A stretch of 8,705 bases of DNA, taken from the NCBI GenBank assembly GCA_030447145.1, contig JAUJLY010000093.1, positions 1 through 8,705 of the forward strand, written 5' to 3'. Shown here one piece after another: positions 1-6,200 of the stretch. The DNA is from Thermomicrobiales bacterium (GTDB taxonomy: Bacteria > Chloroflexota > Chloroflexia > Thermomicrobiales > UBA6265). Every line of letters starts with the position of its first letter. Positions within the stretch are counted from its first letter, which is position 1. The notes below the pieces were generated by a model. The model saw nothing but the letters and a program-made list of their open reading frames with translations, was not told the origin of the DNA and did not search any database. Position numbers and translations under genes: made by a program.

Positions 1-1281
1 ATCCCGACGGAGCCGGCGTTCTACGTGCCGGACGAGGCGCTGAATCACTTCCGCCAAGCCATCGACGAGGGCAAGCGCGCAGAGGAGGAGTGGTCGCAGG
101 CGTTTGACGCCTACAGGGCGGAGTACCCGGACGAAGCTGCCGAGTTCGAGCGAGCCATGGCTGGCGAGCTGCCGGATGGCTGGGATGCCGATCTGCCCAG
201 CTGGCAGCCCGGGGACAAGGCGATGGCGACCCGTAAGGCATCCGGGGAGACGATCAACGCCTTCTTCGAAAAGTTGCCAACATTCATCGGTGGTTCCGCC
301 GACCTCAATCCGTCGACCAACACGGCGATGAAGAACGGTGGGGACTTTGGCCCCTCCTTGCTCAACGACATGGAGACGCAGGGTTCTGCGGGCGGCGGCT
401 GGGGCTACGCCGGTCGCAACATCCACTTCGGTATCCGCGAACACGGCATGGCCGGAATCGTTAACGGCATGGCGGCACACGGAGGCGTGATCCCGTTCGG
501 GTCGACCTTCCTCGTCTTCTCCGACTACTGCCGGCCCTCGATCCGCCTCGCTGCCCTGAGCCACCTCAAGTCGATCTTCGTCTTCACCCACGACAGCATT
601 GCCGTCGGCGAGGACGGCCCGACACATGAGCCGGTCGAGCACACAATGTCCCTGCGGATGATCCCGGGACTCACGGTCCTCCGCCCAGCAGACGCCAATG
701 AGACCGTTGAGGCATGGCGCGTTGCGCTCCGGAGCGGGACAGCATCGGTCCTCGTTCTTTCCCGCCAGGACCTGGCGATCCTTGACCGCTCCGGAGCGAA
801 GGGCGATGTCAGCAAGGGTGCCTACGTCCTCGCCGGCGAGGACAACGCGGATGTCACGCTCCTGGCAACAGGGTCCGAGGTCGAACTCTCGTTGCTCGCG
901 CGCGATCTGCTTGCGGAACACGCGGCGACTGCGCGTGTCGTCTCCATGCCGAGCTGGGAGCTCTTCGACCAGCAGGATGAGGCCTACAAGGCGTCCGTGC
1001 TGGGCCCGAATGGTGCGCCTCGCGTTTCTGTCGAGGCCGGCACGACGATGGGCTGGGCCAGGTACACCGGCGCGAACGGCGCCCATGTCGGCATGGAGAG
1101 CTACGGCGCATCCGGTAACGGCAAGGATGTCCTCAAATTCTTCGGCTTCACGGCTGAGCACGTCGCGGCAACTGCTCTGCGTCTCCTCGGCAACGCTGAT
1201 CTTGCCGCCGAGCTTGACAAGGACTTCGAGGAGGGTCATGCGGCTGGCAAGAGACCATCGGGCTCGGAGGGACACTCCTAG
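1..1281 (+). CDS. tkt: Transketolase, C-terminal part (5' end outside window)
   Basis: This thiamine-diphosphate enzyme moves two-carbon ketol units between sugar phosphates in the cytoplasm, linking the pentose phosphate pathway to glycolysis. The frame is open from base 1, so the gene is cut by the window edge. 426 codons remain of a protein that is usually about 660-700 residues. What remains is the end of the N-terminal domain's linker, the pyrimidine-binding domain and the C-terminal domain. Counting from base 1, visible family motifs are RKAS (R78) and GGSAD (S99), which contact substrate phosphate, and GIREHGM, whose E147 is the catalytic glutamate that activates the cofactor. HDSI..GEDGPTH carries H197, D205 and H209, and LSRQDL carries R255. 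ATGSEVEL and VEAG near the end are typical of the C-terminal domain. The match is close along the whole length, for example to E. coli TktA from memory. The stop is TAG at 1279-1281. It probably heads the cluster, 95 nt ahead of tal. Confidence 0.97.
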   Translation: MPTEPAFYVPDEALNHFRQAIDEGKRAEEEWSQAFDAYRAEYPDEAAEFERAMAGELPDGWDADLPSWQPGDKAMATRKASGETINAFFEKLPTFIGGSADLNPSTNTAMKNGGDFGPSLLNDMETQGSAGGGWGYAGRNIHFGIREHGMAGIVNGMAAHGGVIPFGSTFLVFSDYCRPSIRLAALSHLKSIFVFTHDSIAVGEDGPTHEPVEHTMSLRMIPGLTVLRPADANETVEAWRVALRSGTASVLVLSRQDLAILDRSGAKGDVSKGAYVLAGEDNADVTLLATGSEVELSLLARDLLAEHAATARVVSMPSWELFDQQDEAYKASVLGPNGAPRVSVEAGTTMGWARYTGANGAHVGMESYGASGNGKDVLKFFGFTAEHVAATALRLLGNADLAAELDKDFEEGHAAGKRPSGSEGHS

Positions 1282-1376
1282 CCCGTACTGGCGGGGAGGT
1301 GCTGTTCCGCTTTCCCGCGACCGACTAACGTTGTGGTACCAGACAGCTCCGGCTGTGGAAAGGCATCGGGAAGACC

Positions 1377-2561
1377 ATGGTACAGAACGAACATGAGCAG
1401 CTGATTGCAGAGGCCGAAGACATTGAGCGATCGGTGACAGAGAACAAGGTCAAGCAGTTGGTGAAGGAGGGCCAGAGCATCTGGCAGGACGACATCAGCC
1501 GCCAGATGATCCAGGATGACGAGCTCCAGAGGAGCATTGAGGAGATCGGGATTCGCGGCGTCACCTCGAACCCGACGATCTTCCAGAAAGCAATCGCTGC
1601 TGGCGAAGTCTACGACGAGGAAATCGCGAATCTTCTCAAGCAGGGCATGCAGCCGGCAGAGGTCTTCCAGACCGTGGCAGTGAAGGACATCCAGGACGCG
1701 TGCGACATCTTCCGCCCGCTCTACGACGAGACCGGGGGCGAGGATGGCTATGTATCCATCGAGGTGCTTCCCAGCCTCGCCCGCGACGCCGAGGGTACGC
1801 TGGAGAACGCCCGGGTCCTCTGGAATGCGATCGATCGGCCCAATCTCATGGTGAAGGTGCCGGGCACCGATGAAGGGGTTTCGGCGATCCGTACCCTGCT
1901 GACCGAGGGTATCAACATCAACATCACCCTACTCTTCTCGATCGCAAACTACGAGCGGGTGGCTCGCGCCTATATCGAGGCTTTGGCCAAGCGTCATGAG
2001 AACGGCCTCCATATCGAGAGCCTTGCCTCGGTCGCGTCATTCTTCGTCAGCCGCGTCGACACGCTTGCGGACAAGCTGCTGGACGAGAAGCTTGCCTCGG
2101 GTGACGGCGACCCGGAGTTGATCCGAAGCCTGAAGGGCAAGGTTGCCGTGGCAAACGCTGTCATGGCATACGAGAAGTTCGAGGAGCTCTTCGGCTCCGA
2201 TGAGTTCATGCCACTGGCGGATGCCGGTGCTATGGTGCAACGACCGCTGTGGGCTTCCACCGGGACGAAGAACCCGCAGTACAGCGATGTCCTGTACGTC
2301 GATTCCCTGATCGGCCCGCATACCGTCAACACCGCACCGCCGAAGACCATTGCGGCCTTCCTGGATCACGGCACGGTGAAGCGCACGGTCGATTCCGACT
2401 ATGCCGCGGCCCACAAGGTGCTTGATGACCTTCACAAGGTCGGCCTGGATATTGATGAGATCACAAAGCAGCTCGAGGAAGAGGGCATCGAGACCTTCAT
2501 GTCCTCCTACGACGAGCTCCTTGCGGGCGTTGAAGGCAAGCGAAGCCTGATCGAGGCCTAG
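1377..2561 (+). CDS. tal: Transaldolase (long, Actinobacteria/cyanobacteria-type)
   Basis: It transfers a dihydroxyacetone unit from sedoheptulose 7-phosphate to glyceraldehyde 3-phosphate through a Schiff base, in the non-oxidative pentose phosphate branch. In the 394-residue reading, WQDDISR (36-42) holds the conserved acidic residue near the start of the barrel. GVTSNPTIFQKAI (61-73) is the first transaldolase signature. NLMVKVPGTDEG (156-167) holds the Schiff-base lysine K160. RPLWASTGTKNP and the DSLIGPHTVNTAPP stretch (about 289-322) close the active site and phosphate site. The family form is about 370 residues, so this reading is about 20 longer. An in-frame GTG at 1434 would give 375 residues and fits the family better. 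Neither start has a strong ribosome binding site: GGGAAG lies only 3 nt before 1377, and GGAAAGG lies 13 nt before it. An in-frame TAA at 1326-1328 limits any further upstream start. It is an ordinary single-domain transaldolase with no fused phosphoglucose isomerase domain. Confidence 0.96.
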   Translation: MVQNEHEQLIAEAEDIERSVTENKVKQLVKEGQSIWQDDISRQMIQDDELQRSIEEIGIRGVTSNPTIFQKAIAAGEVYDEEIANLLKQGMQPAEVFQTVAVKDIQDACDIFRPLYDETGGEDGYVSIEVLPSLARDAEGTLENARVLWNAIDRPNLMVKVPGTDEGVSAIRTLLTEGININITLLFSIANYERVARAYIEALAKRHENGLHIESLASVASFFVSRVDTLADKLLDEKLASGDGDPELIRSLKGKVAVANAVMAYEKFEELFGSDEFMPLADAGAMVQRPLWASTGTKNPQYSDVLYVDSLIGPHTVNTAPPKTIAAFLDHGTVKRTVDSDYAAAHKVLDDLHKVGLDIDEITKQLEEEGIETFMSSYDELLAGVEGKRSLIEA

Positions 2562-2567
2562 AGCAGG

Positions 2568-2598
2568 ACCCGGCACCGGCAGACCGCCGGTGCCGGGT
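2568..2598 (+). terminator. Perfect 13-bp stem-loop after tal
   Basis: ACCCGGCACCGGC (2568-2580) pairs perfectly with GCCGGTGCCGGGT (2586-2598) around a 5-nt AGACC loop, starting 7 nt after the tal stop codon. The position and strength suit a transcription terminator or attenuator. However, the bases that follow (GTTCGTCG) do not form a good U-tract, so it may instead be a 3'-end stabiliser or a partial terminator that lowers expression of gnd relative to tkt-tal. A weaker 6-bp inverted repeat, CCGGAG/CTCCGG (2615-2620 and 2633-2638), follows. Confidence 0.5.
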
Positions 2599-2685
2599 GT
2601 TCGTCGAGAGCGTTCCGGAGCTCCCCAAGTCTCTCCGGTCCAGTCGATCCGCGGTATCAACACAGATAGCGAGGGCTAGGCAGCT

Positions 2686-4134
2686 ATGAGCACAGTGCAA
2701 TCTGGTGAACGCCATGTCGGCGTGGTGGGTTTGGCCGTCATGGGCGAAAACCTCGCACTCAACATCGAGCGCAACGGATTTGCTCCAGCGGTCTACAATC
2801 GCACCGCGGCGCGTACCGAGGAGTTCCTCGCGAAGCGGGCCATGGGAACCGATATCCTCGGCACGTTCACCATCGAGGAGTTCGTCGGCGCACTTGAGCG
2901 TCCTCGTCGAATCCTGCTTATGGTGAAGGCGGGACCGCCGGTCGATGCCGTCATCGCCGAGCTGGCCCCGTACCTTGAACCCGGTGACATCCTGATCGAC
3001 GGTGGCAACTCGCTCTTCACCGATACCGAACGACGCTCCCACGAGGTGGCTGACAAGGGCTTCCACTTCATAGGCATGGGCGTCTCCGGTGGTGAGGAAG
3101 GGGCTCTCTGGGGCCCAAGCCTGATGCCCGGTGGACCGAATGAAGCCTGGGTTGAACTTGAGCCGATGCTCACCGCCATCGCGGCGAAATCGGCAAGCGG
3201 ACCATGTGTCACCCACATTGGTCCGGGTGGCTCCGGTCACTACGTGAAGATGATCCACAACGGCATTGAATACGGCGATATGCAGTTGATCGCCGAGACG
3301 TATGACGTGATGCGCCGCTCTCTGGGGATGACGGCCGCTGAGATCGGTGAAGTGTTCGATCGCTGGAACGAGGGCAAGCTGGAATCCTTCCTCGTGGAGA
3401 TTACCGGCAAGGTGCTCAAGTACGTTGACCCGCTCACTGAAGAGCCCCTGGTGAATGTCATCGCCGATCAGGCTGCCCAAAAGGGCACCGGTCGATGGAC
3501 GAGCCAGAACTCCTACGAGCTCGGCACTCCCATCCCCGTTATCGACGCTGCTGTCATTGCCCGCAGTCTCTCGTCGTTCAAGAGCCGACGACTGGAAGCA
3601 AGCAAGGTCATTAAGGGGCCGGGGTCGGAGGGCATGCCTTTTCCTCCTACCCCTGACAAGCAACAACTCATCGACGCACTGGAGAACGCCCTCTACGTAG
3701 CGAAGATCACATCGTATGCCCAGGGCATGGCGTTGCTGGCCACGGCATCTGAGACGTATAACTGGGATCTAGACCTCTCGGAGATCGCAAGGATCTGGAC
3801 GGGAGGCTGTATCATCCGGGCCGAGCTGCTCAATCCCATCATGCAGGCGTTCAAGACGAACCCACAGCTCGCCAATCTGATGCTGGCGCCCTATTTTGTT
3901 GAACAGGTGAACTCCGGCAGTCCACAATTACGTGAGGTGATTCACACAGCGATTGGCTTTGGCATCCCGTCCTCGGCAATGAATGCAGCGATCAGCTATA
4001 TCGACACATACCGGCAACCTTTGCTGCCCGCGAACCTGATTCAGGGCCTCCGGGATTACTTCGGCGCGCACACATACGAGCGCACCGACCGTGAAGGTAT
4101 CTTCCATACAGAATGGATGCAGGTCGGAGTCTGA
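2686..4134 (+). CDS. gnd: 6-phosphogluconate dehydrogenase, decarboxylating (long form)
   Basis: It oxidises and decarboxylates 6-phosphogluconate to ribulose 5-phosphate, reducing NADP+. It is the third step of the oxidative branch. The 482 residues match the long dimeric class (about 470-480), not the short 300-residue form. The Rossmann motif is VGVVGLAVMGENLALN (11-26). YNRT (37-40) after the second strand suits NADP binding. The family signature lies in IDGGNS (104-109) and GVSGGEEGALWGPSLMPGG (132-150). GGSGHYVKMIHNGIEYGDMQ (181-200) holds the catalytic lysine K188 and glutamate E195. KGTGRWT (266-272) and WTGGCIIRA (371-379) lie in the all-helical domain, and RDYFGAHTYER (456-466) is the C-terminal tail that reaches the partner subunit's active site. 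The ATG has AGG 5 nt upstream. It follows tal by 124 nt and is followed by 284 nt without a gene. Confidence 0.97.
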   Translation: MSTVQSGERHVGVVGLAVMGENLALNIERNGFAPAVYNRTAARTEEFLAKRAMGTDILGTFTIEEFVGALERPRRILLMVKAGPPVDAVIAELAPYLEPGDILIDGGNSLFTDTERRSHEVADKGFHFIGMGVSGGEEGALWGPSLMPGGPNEAWVELEPMLTAIAAKSASGPCVTHIGPGGSGHYVKMIHNGIEYGDMQLIAETYDVMRRSLGMTAAEIGEVFDRWNEGKLESFLVEITGKVLKYVDPLTEEPLVNVIADQAAQKGTGRWTSQNSYELGTPIPVIDAAVIARSLSSFKSRRLEASKVIKGPGSEGMPFPPTPDKQQLIDALENALYVAKITSYAQGMALLATASETYNWDLDLSEIARIWTGGCIIRAELLNPIMQAFKTNPQLANLMLAPYFVEQVNSGSPQLREVIHTAIGFGIPSSAMNAAISYIDTYRQPLLPANLIQGLRDYFGAHTYERTDREGIFHTEWMQVGV

Positions 4135-4143
4135 AGCGGCGGC

Positions 4144-4205
4144 ACAGTGTTCGCGCTGTATGGTTGTCGGCCAGAGGGGCCTGAGGGACACCGCGATGCT
4201 GGCCG
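4144..4205 (+). repeat. Two stem-loops just after gnd
   Basis: ACAGTG (4144-4149) pairs with CGCTGT (4154-4159), with one G-T wobble, around TTCG, 10 nt after the gnd stop. CGGCCAG (4168-4174) then pairs perfectly with CTGGCCG (4199-4205) across 24 nt. The first may stabilise the gnd mRNA end or weakly terminate it, but no clear U-run follows. No credible protein is encoded between 4135 and 4418: the only sizeable frame here is 66 codons from a GTG, with no ribosome binding site and no recognisable sequence. Confidence 0.35.
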
Positions 4206-4218
4206 CCCGGGCCCACCC

Positions 4219-4300
4219 AGTCACGCGCCTGGCGTGACTCTCGTAGAGTCGATACCGCAAACTGCGTATGGCGTCGTCACCAGGCACCGCGTCACGCCAG
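4219..4300 (+). repeat. Overlapping inverted repeats that can pair in alternative ways
   Basis: AGTCACGC (4219-4226) pairs with GCGTGACT (4232-4239) around GCCTG. The right arm also overlaps GACTCT (4236-4241), which pairs with AGAGTC (4245-4250). In addition CTGGCGTGAC (4229-4238) is perfectly complementary to GTCACGCCAG (4291-4300). Base 4238 and its neighbours can therefore take part in only one of three helices at a time. Whether this is RNA structure or DNA protein-binding sites cannot be decided from the sequence alone. Confidence 0.4.
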
Positions 4301-4341
4301 AAATCAATACATTCCTTTTGCCGGTACGGGCCCCGCCGGGA

Positions 4342-4388
4342 GGTTAATCAGTCGGGTGAGACTGATTATCAAGAGATAAACATTAACC
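4342..4388 (+). promoter_or_regulatory. Nested dyads in an AT-rich patch, candidate operator for zwf
   Basis: Three perfect inverted repeats are nested within 47 bp. The outer pair is GGTTAAT (4342-4348) and ATTAACC (4382-4388). Inside it TAATCAGTC (4345-4353) and GACTGATTA (4360-4368) are separated by 6 nt. TTATC (4366-4370) and GATAA (4375-4379) are separated by 4 nt. The patch is clearly more AT-rich than its surroundings and lies 31-77 nt before the zwf start, where a promoter and repressor site would be expected. A weak -35/-10 pair (TTGCCG at 4318, GTTAAT at 4343, 19-nt spacing) would put the central dyad near the transcript start, but I give that pair little weight. Confidence 0.45.
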
Positions 4389-4418
4389 GCACGTGCTGCG
4401 GGTTGGGCAGGTCTCAGG

Positions 4419-6086
4419 ATGTCACGACAGAACAGGCGTTCCGCTAACGGCGCGCTTTACGATTTCGCTACAGATAGCAGTGCCGGTCCCACCGATGTCG
4501 ACCACGTCGGCCATCAGTTCGATCTTGTTGACCGGCAGGCGCAACAAAACACCAATCCCCTGAGCACCGGTCTGCGGCTTGAGCGGGTTCCCGCACCCTG
4601 CGTCATGGTTATTTTCGGCGTGAGCGGCGACCTCACCGCGCGGAAGCTGATGCCCTCGCTCTACGACCTGGCCGTCGGACATCCGCTGCCGGAGGGGTTC
4701 TCCATTGTTGGCGTCTCGCACCGCGACTGGAACGACGAAATCTTCCGCGCCGAGATGCGCAAGGCGGCCGAAGAGGGTGCTGGCGCACCGGTGACGGACG
4801 AAACCTGGGAGCTTTTCGCTCAGGGTCTCTTCTACGTGAAGGGCAGTTTCGAAGATGAAGCTACCTATACCGACCTGAAGACCCGGCTGGAAACCATCGA
4901 CGAGGAACGCCGGGCACACGGCAATCGCCTCTTCTACCTGGCAACCTCGCCGAAATTCTACGCGCCCATCATCAGGCACCTTGGCGCGTCGGACATCGCC
5001 CACCGGCAGGACATCTATTACAACCGGCCCGATAACTGGAACCGGATCGTCGTTGAAAAACCGTTCGGCCGCGATGTGGAGAGCGCCCGCGCACTTAACG
5101 CACAGATTGGTGCCGTCTTCTCGGAGCGGCAAATCTACCGTATCGATCACTATCTGGGTAAAGAGACCGTCCAGAATGTCCTCGCCTTCCGGTTCGCCAA
5201 CACGCTCTTCGAGCCGGTCTGGAATCGGCAGTACGTCGACCACGTCCAGATTACGGTAGCTGAATCAATCGGGGTGGAAGGCCGCGGCGGGTACTACGAA
5301 GATTCCGGGGCGCTACGGGATATGGTGCAGAGCCATATCCTGCAACTCCTTGCCGTGATCGCGATGGAGCCGCCTGCGCTCTTCAACGGCAACGCGCTCC
5401 GCGACGAAAAAGTGAAGGTTCTCCGTGCCGTTGTGCCACCTGCGGGAGACGGAGTCGCCGCCAAAACGGTCCGCGGTCAGTATGAGGCCGGGTATGTAGG
5501 CGGCCGCGAGGTCGAGGCGTACCGGGATGAGAAGGGTGTCCGTCCCGGCTCGCGGACCGAGACCTATGTCGCCCTTGAGCTCGGGATCGACAACTGGCGA
5601 TGGGCCGGCGTTCCATTCTATCTCCGCACCGGCAAGCGTCTCCCCCGGCGAGTGACGGAAATTGCGGTCGAGTTCAAGCAGGTGCCCCATCTCATGTTCC
5701 AGTCAGTGGGCCACCTCGACCTCTCGCCCAACGTCATCACGATGCGCATCCAACCGGACGAAGGTATCGCACTGAAGTTCGCGGCGAAGGTTCCGGGCCC
5801 GTCCACGCAGCTGCGTCCCGTTCGCATGGATTTCCTCTACGGCTCCGCATTTGGCGAGGCCGGACCGGACGCCTACGAACGCCTGTTGCTCGACGCCATG
5901 CTTGGTGACCCCACGCTCTTTGCCCGCCGAGATGAGGTGGAAACTGCCTGGGCGCTGATGCAGCCGATCATGGACGGCTGGGACGAGGACGGCCAACCGA
6001 TCTATCCCTACGAGTCAGGCACCTGGGGACCGAGCCGGGCGGATGCGATGCTGCGCCGCGAGAGCCGGGAATGGCGGCGACCATAG
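4419..6086 (+). CDS. zwf: Glucose-6-phosphate 1-dehydrogenase
   Basis: This is the entry enzyme of the oxidative branch, oxidising glucose 6-phosphate to 6-phosphogluconolactone with NADP+. IFGVSGDLTARKL (65-77) is the coenzyme-binding loop. VVEKPFGRD (211-219) is the conserved EKPFG motif. RIDHYLGKE (241-249) is the family signature, holding D243, the phosphate-binding H244 and lysine K248. GGYYEDSGALRDMVQSH (290-306) ends in the probable catalytic base H306. RTGKRL (403-408) lies in the substrate pocket. At 555 residues it is about 45-60 longer than usual. The excess is all N-terminal: about 45 polar residues before NPLST, where Actinobacteria-type Zwf proteins normally begin. The start is firm, because an in-frame TAA lies at 4377-4379 and there is no other ATG, GTG or TTG before M63. 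GGGCAGG lies 7 nt upstream of the ATG. The only cysteine is C61. The next gene, opcA, encodes its partner. Confidence 0.97.
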   Translation: MSRQNRRSANGALYDFATDSSAGPTDVDHVGHQFDLVDRQAQQNTNPLSTGLRLERVPAPCVMVIFGVSGDLTARKLMPSLYDLAVGHPLPEGFSIVGVSHRDWNDEIFRAEMRKAAEEGAGAPVTDETWELFAQGLFYVKGSFEDEATYTDLKTRLETIDEERRAHGNRLFYLATSPKFYAPIIRHLGASDIAHRQDIYYNRPDNWNRIVVEKPFGRDVESARALNAQIGAVFSERQIYRIDHYLGKETVQNVLAFRFANTLFEPVWNRQYVDHVQITVAESIGVEGRGGYYEDSGALRDMVQSHILQLLAVIAMEPPALFNGNALRDEKVKVLRAVVPPAGDGVAAKTVRGQYEAGYVGGREVEAYRDEKGVRPGSRTETYVALELGIDNWRWAGVPFYLRTGKRLPRRVTEIAVEFKQVPHLMFQSVGHLDLSPNVITMRIQPDEGIALKFAAKVPGPSTQLRPVRMDFLYGSAFGEAGPDAYERLLLDAMLGDPTLFARRDEVETAWALMQPIMDGWDEDGQPIYPYESGTWGPSRADAMLRRESREWRRP

Positions 6087-6087
6087 A

Positions 6088-6104
6088 GAGCGGGCATACC
6101 GCTC
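6088..6104 (+). repeat. Short hairpin after zwf
   Basis: GAGCGG (6088-6093) pairs perfectly with CCGCTC (6099-6104) around GCATA, starting 2 nt past the zwf stop. No U-tract follows, so it is not a convincing terminator. It could be a processing or stability element in a zwf-opcA transcript. I see nothing else definite in the 114-nt gap before opcA. Confidence 0.3.
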
Positions 6105-6200
6105 CATCCGGCTTCTACGGTCCTTCGACGGATCGCGCCACCGAGCTACACGGATTATCCGCGGACTAGAACCAAGCAGCGTGAGAACCGAGGCTGGAAC

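Noticed and set aside
1305..1331. Possible promoter TTCCGC - 15 nt - TAACGT between tkt and tal
   Set aside because: It is a poor match to the -35 consensus and the spacing is too short.
1343..1356. ACAGC/GCTGT hairpin before tal
   Set aside because: It has only 5 bp with no U-tract, and repeats of this size are expected by chance.
2497..3666. Long reverse-strand open frame (389 codons) opposite gnd
   Set aside because: It lies antisense to a fully convincing 6-phosphogluconate dehydrogenase, its translation resembles no family I know, and long antisense frames are common in GC-rich genes.
4147..4347. 66-codon forward frame from a GTG in the gnd-zwf gap
   Set aside because: It has no ribosome binding site, a proline/glycine/arginine-rich composition typical of non-coding GC-rich DNA, and it overlaps the inverted repeats.
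4389..4396. GCACGTGC palindrome upstream of zwf
   Set aside because: A lone 8-bp palindrome is too short to call as a site, although it lies within a weak CCGCA/TGCGG hairpin near the zwf ribosome binding site.
4422..5243. Reverse-strand open frame of 273 codons opposite the start of zwf
   Set aside because: It is a shadow of the zwf codon pattern, with no recognisable domain.
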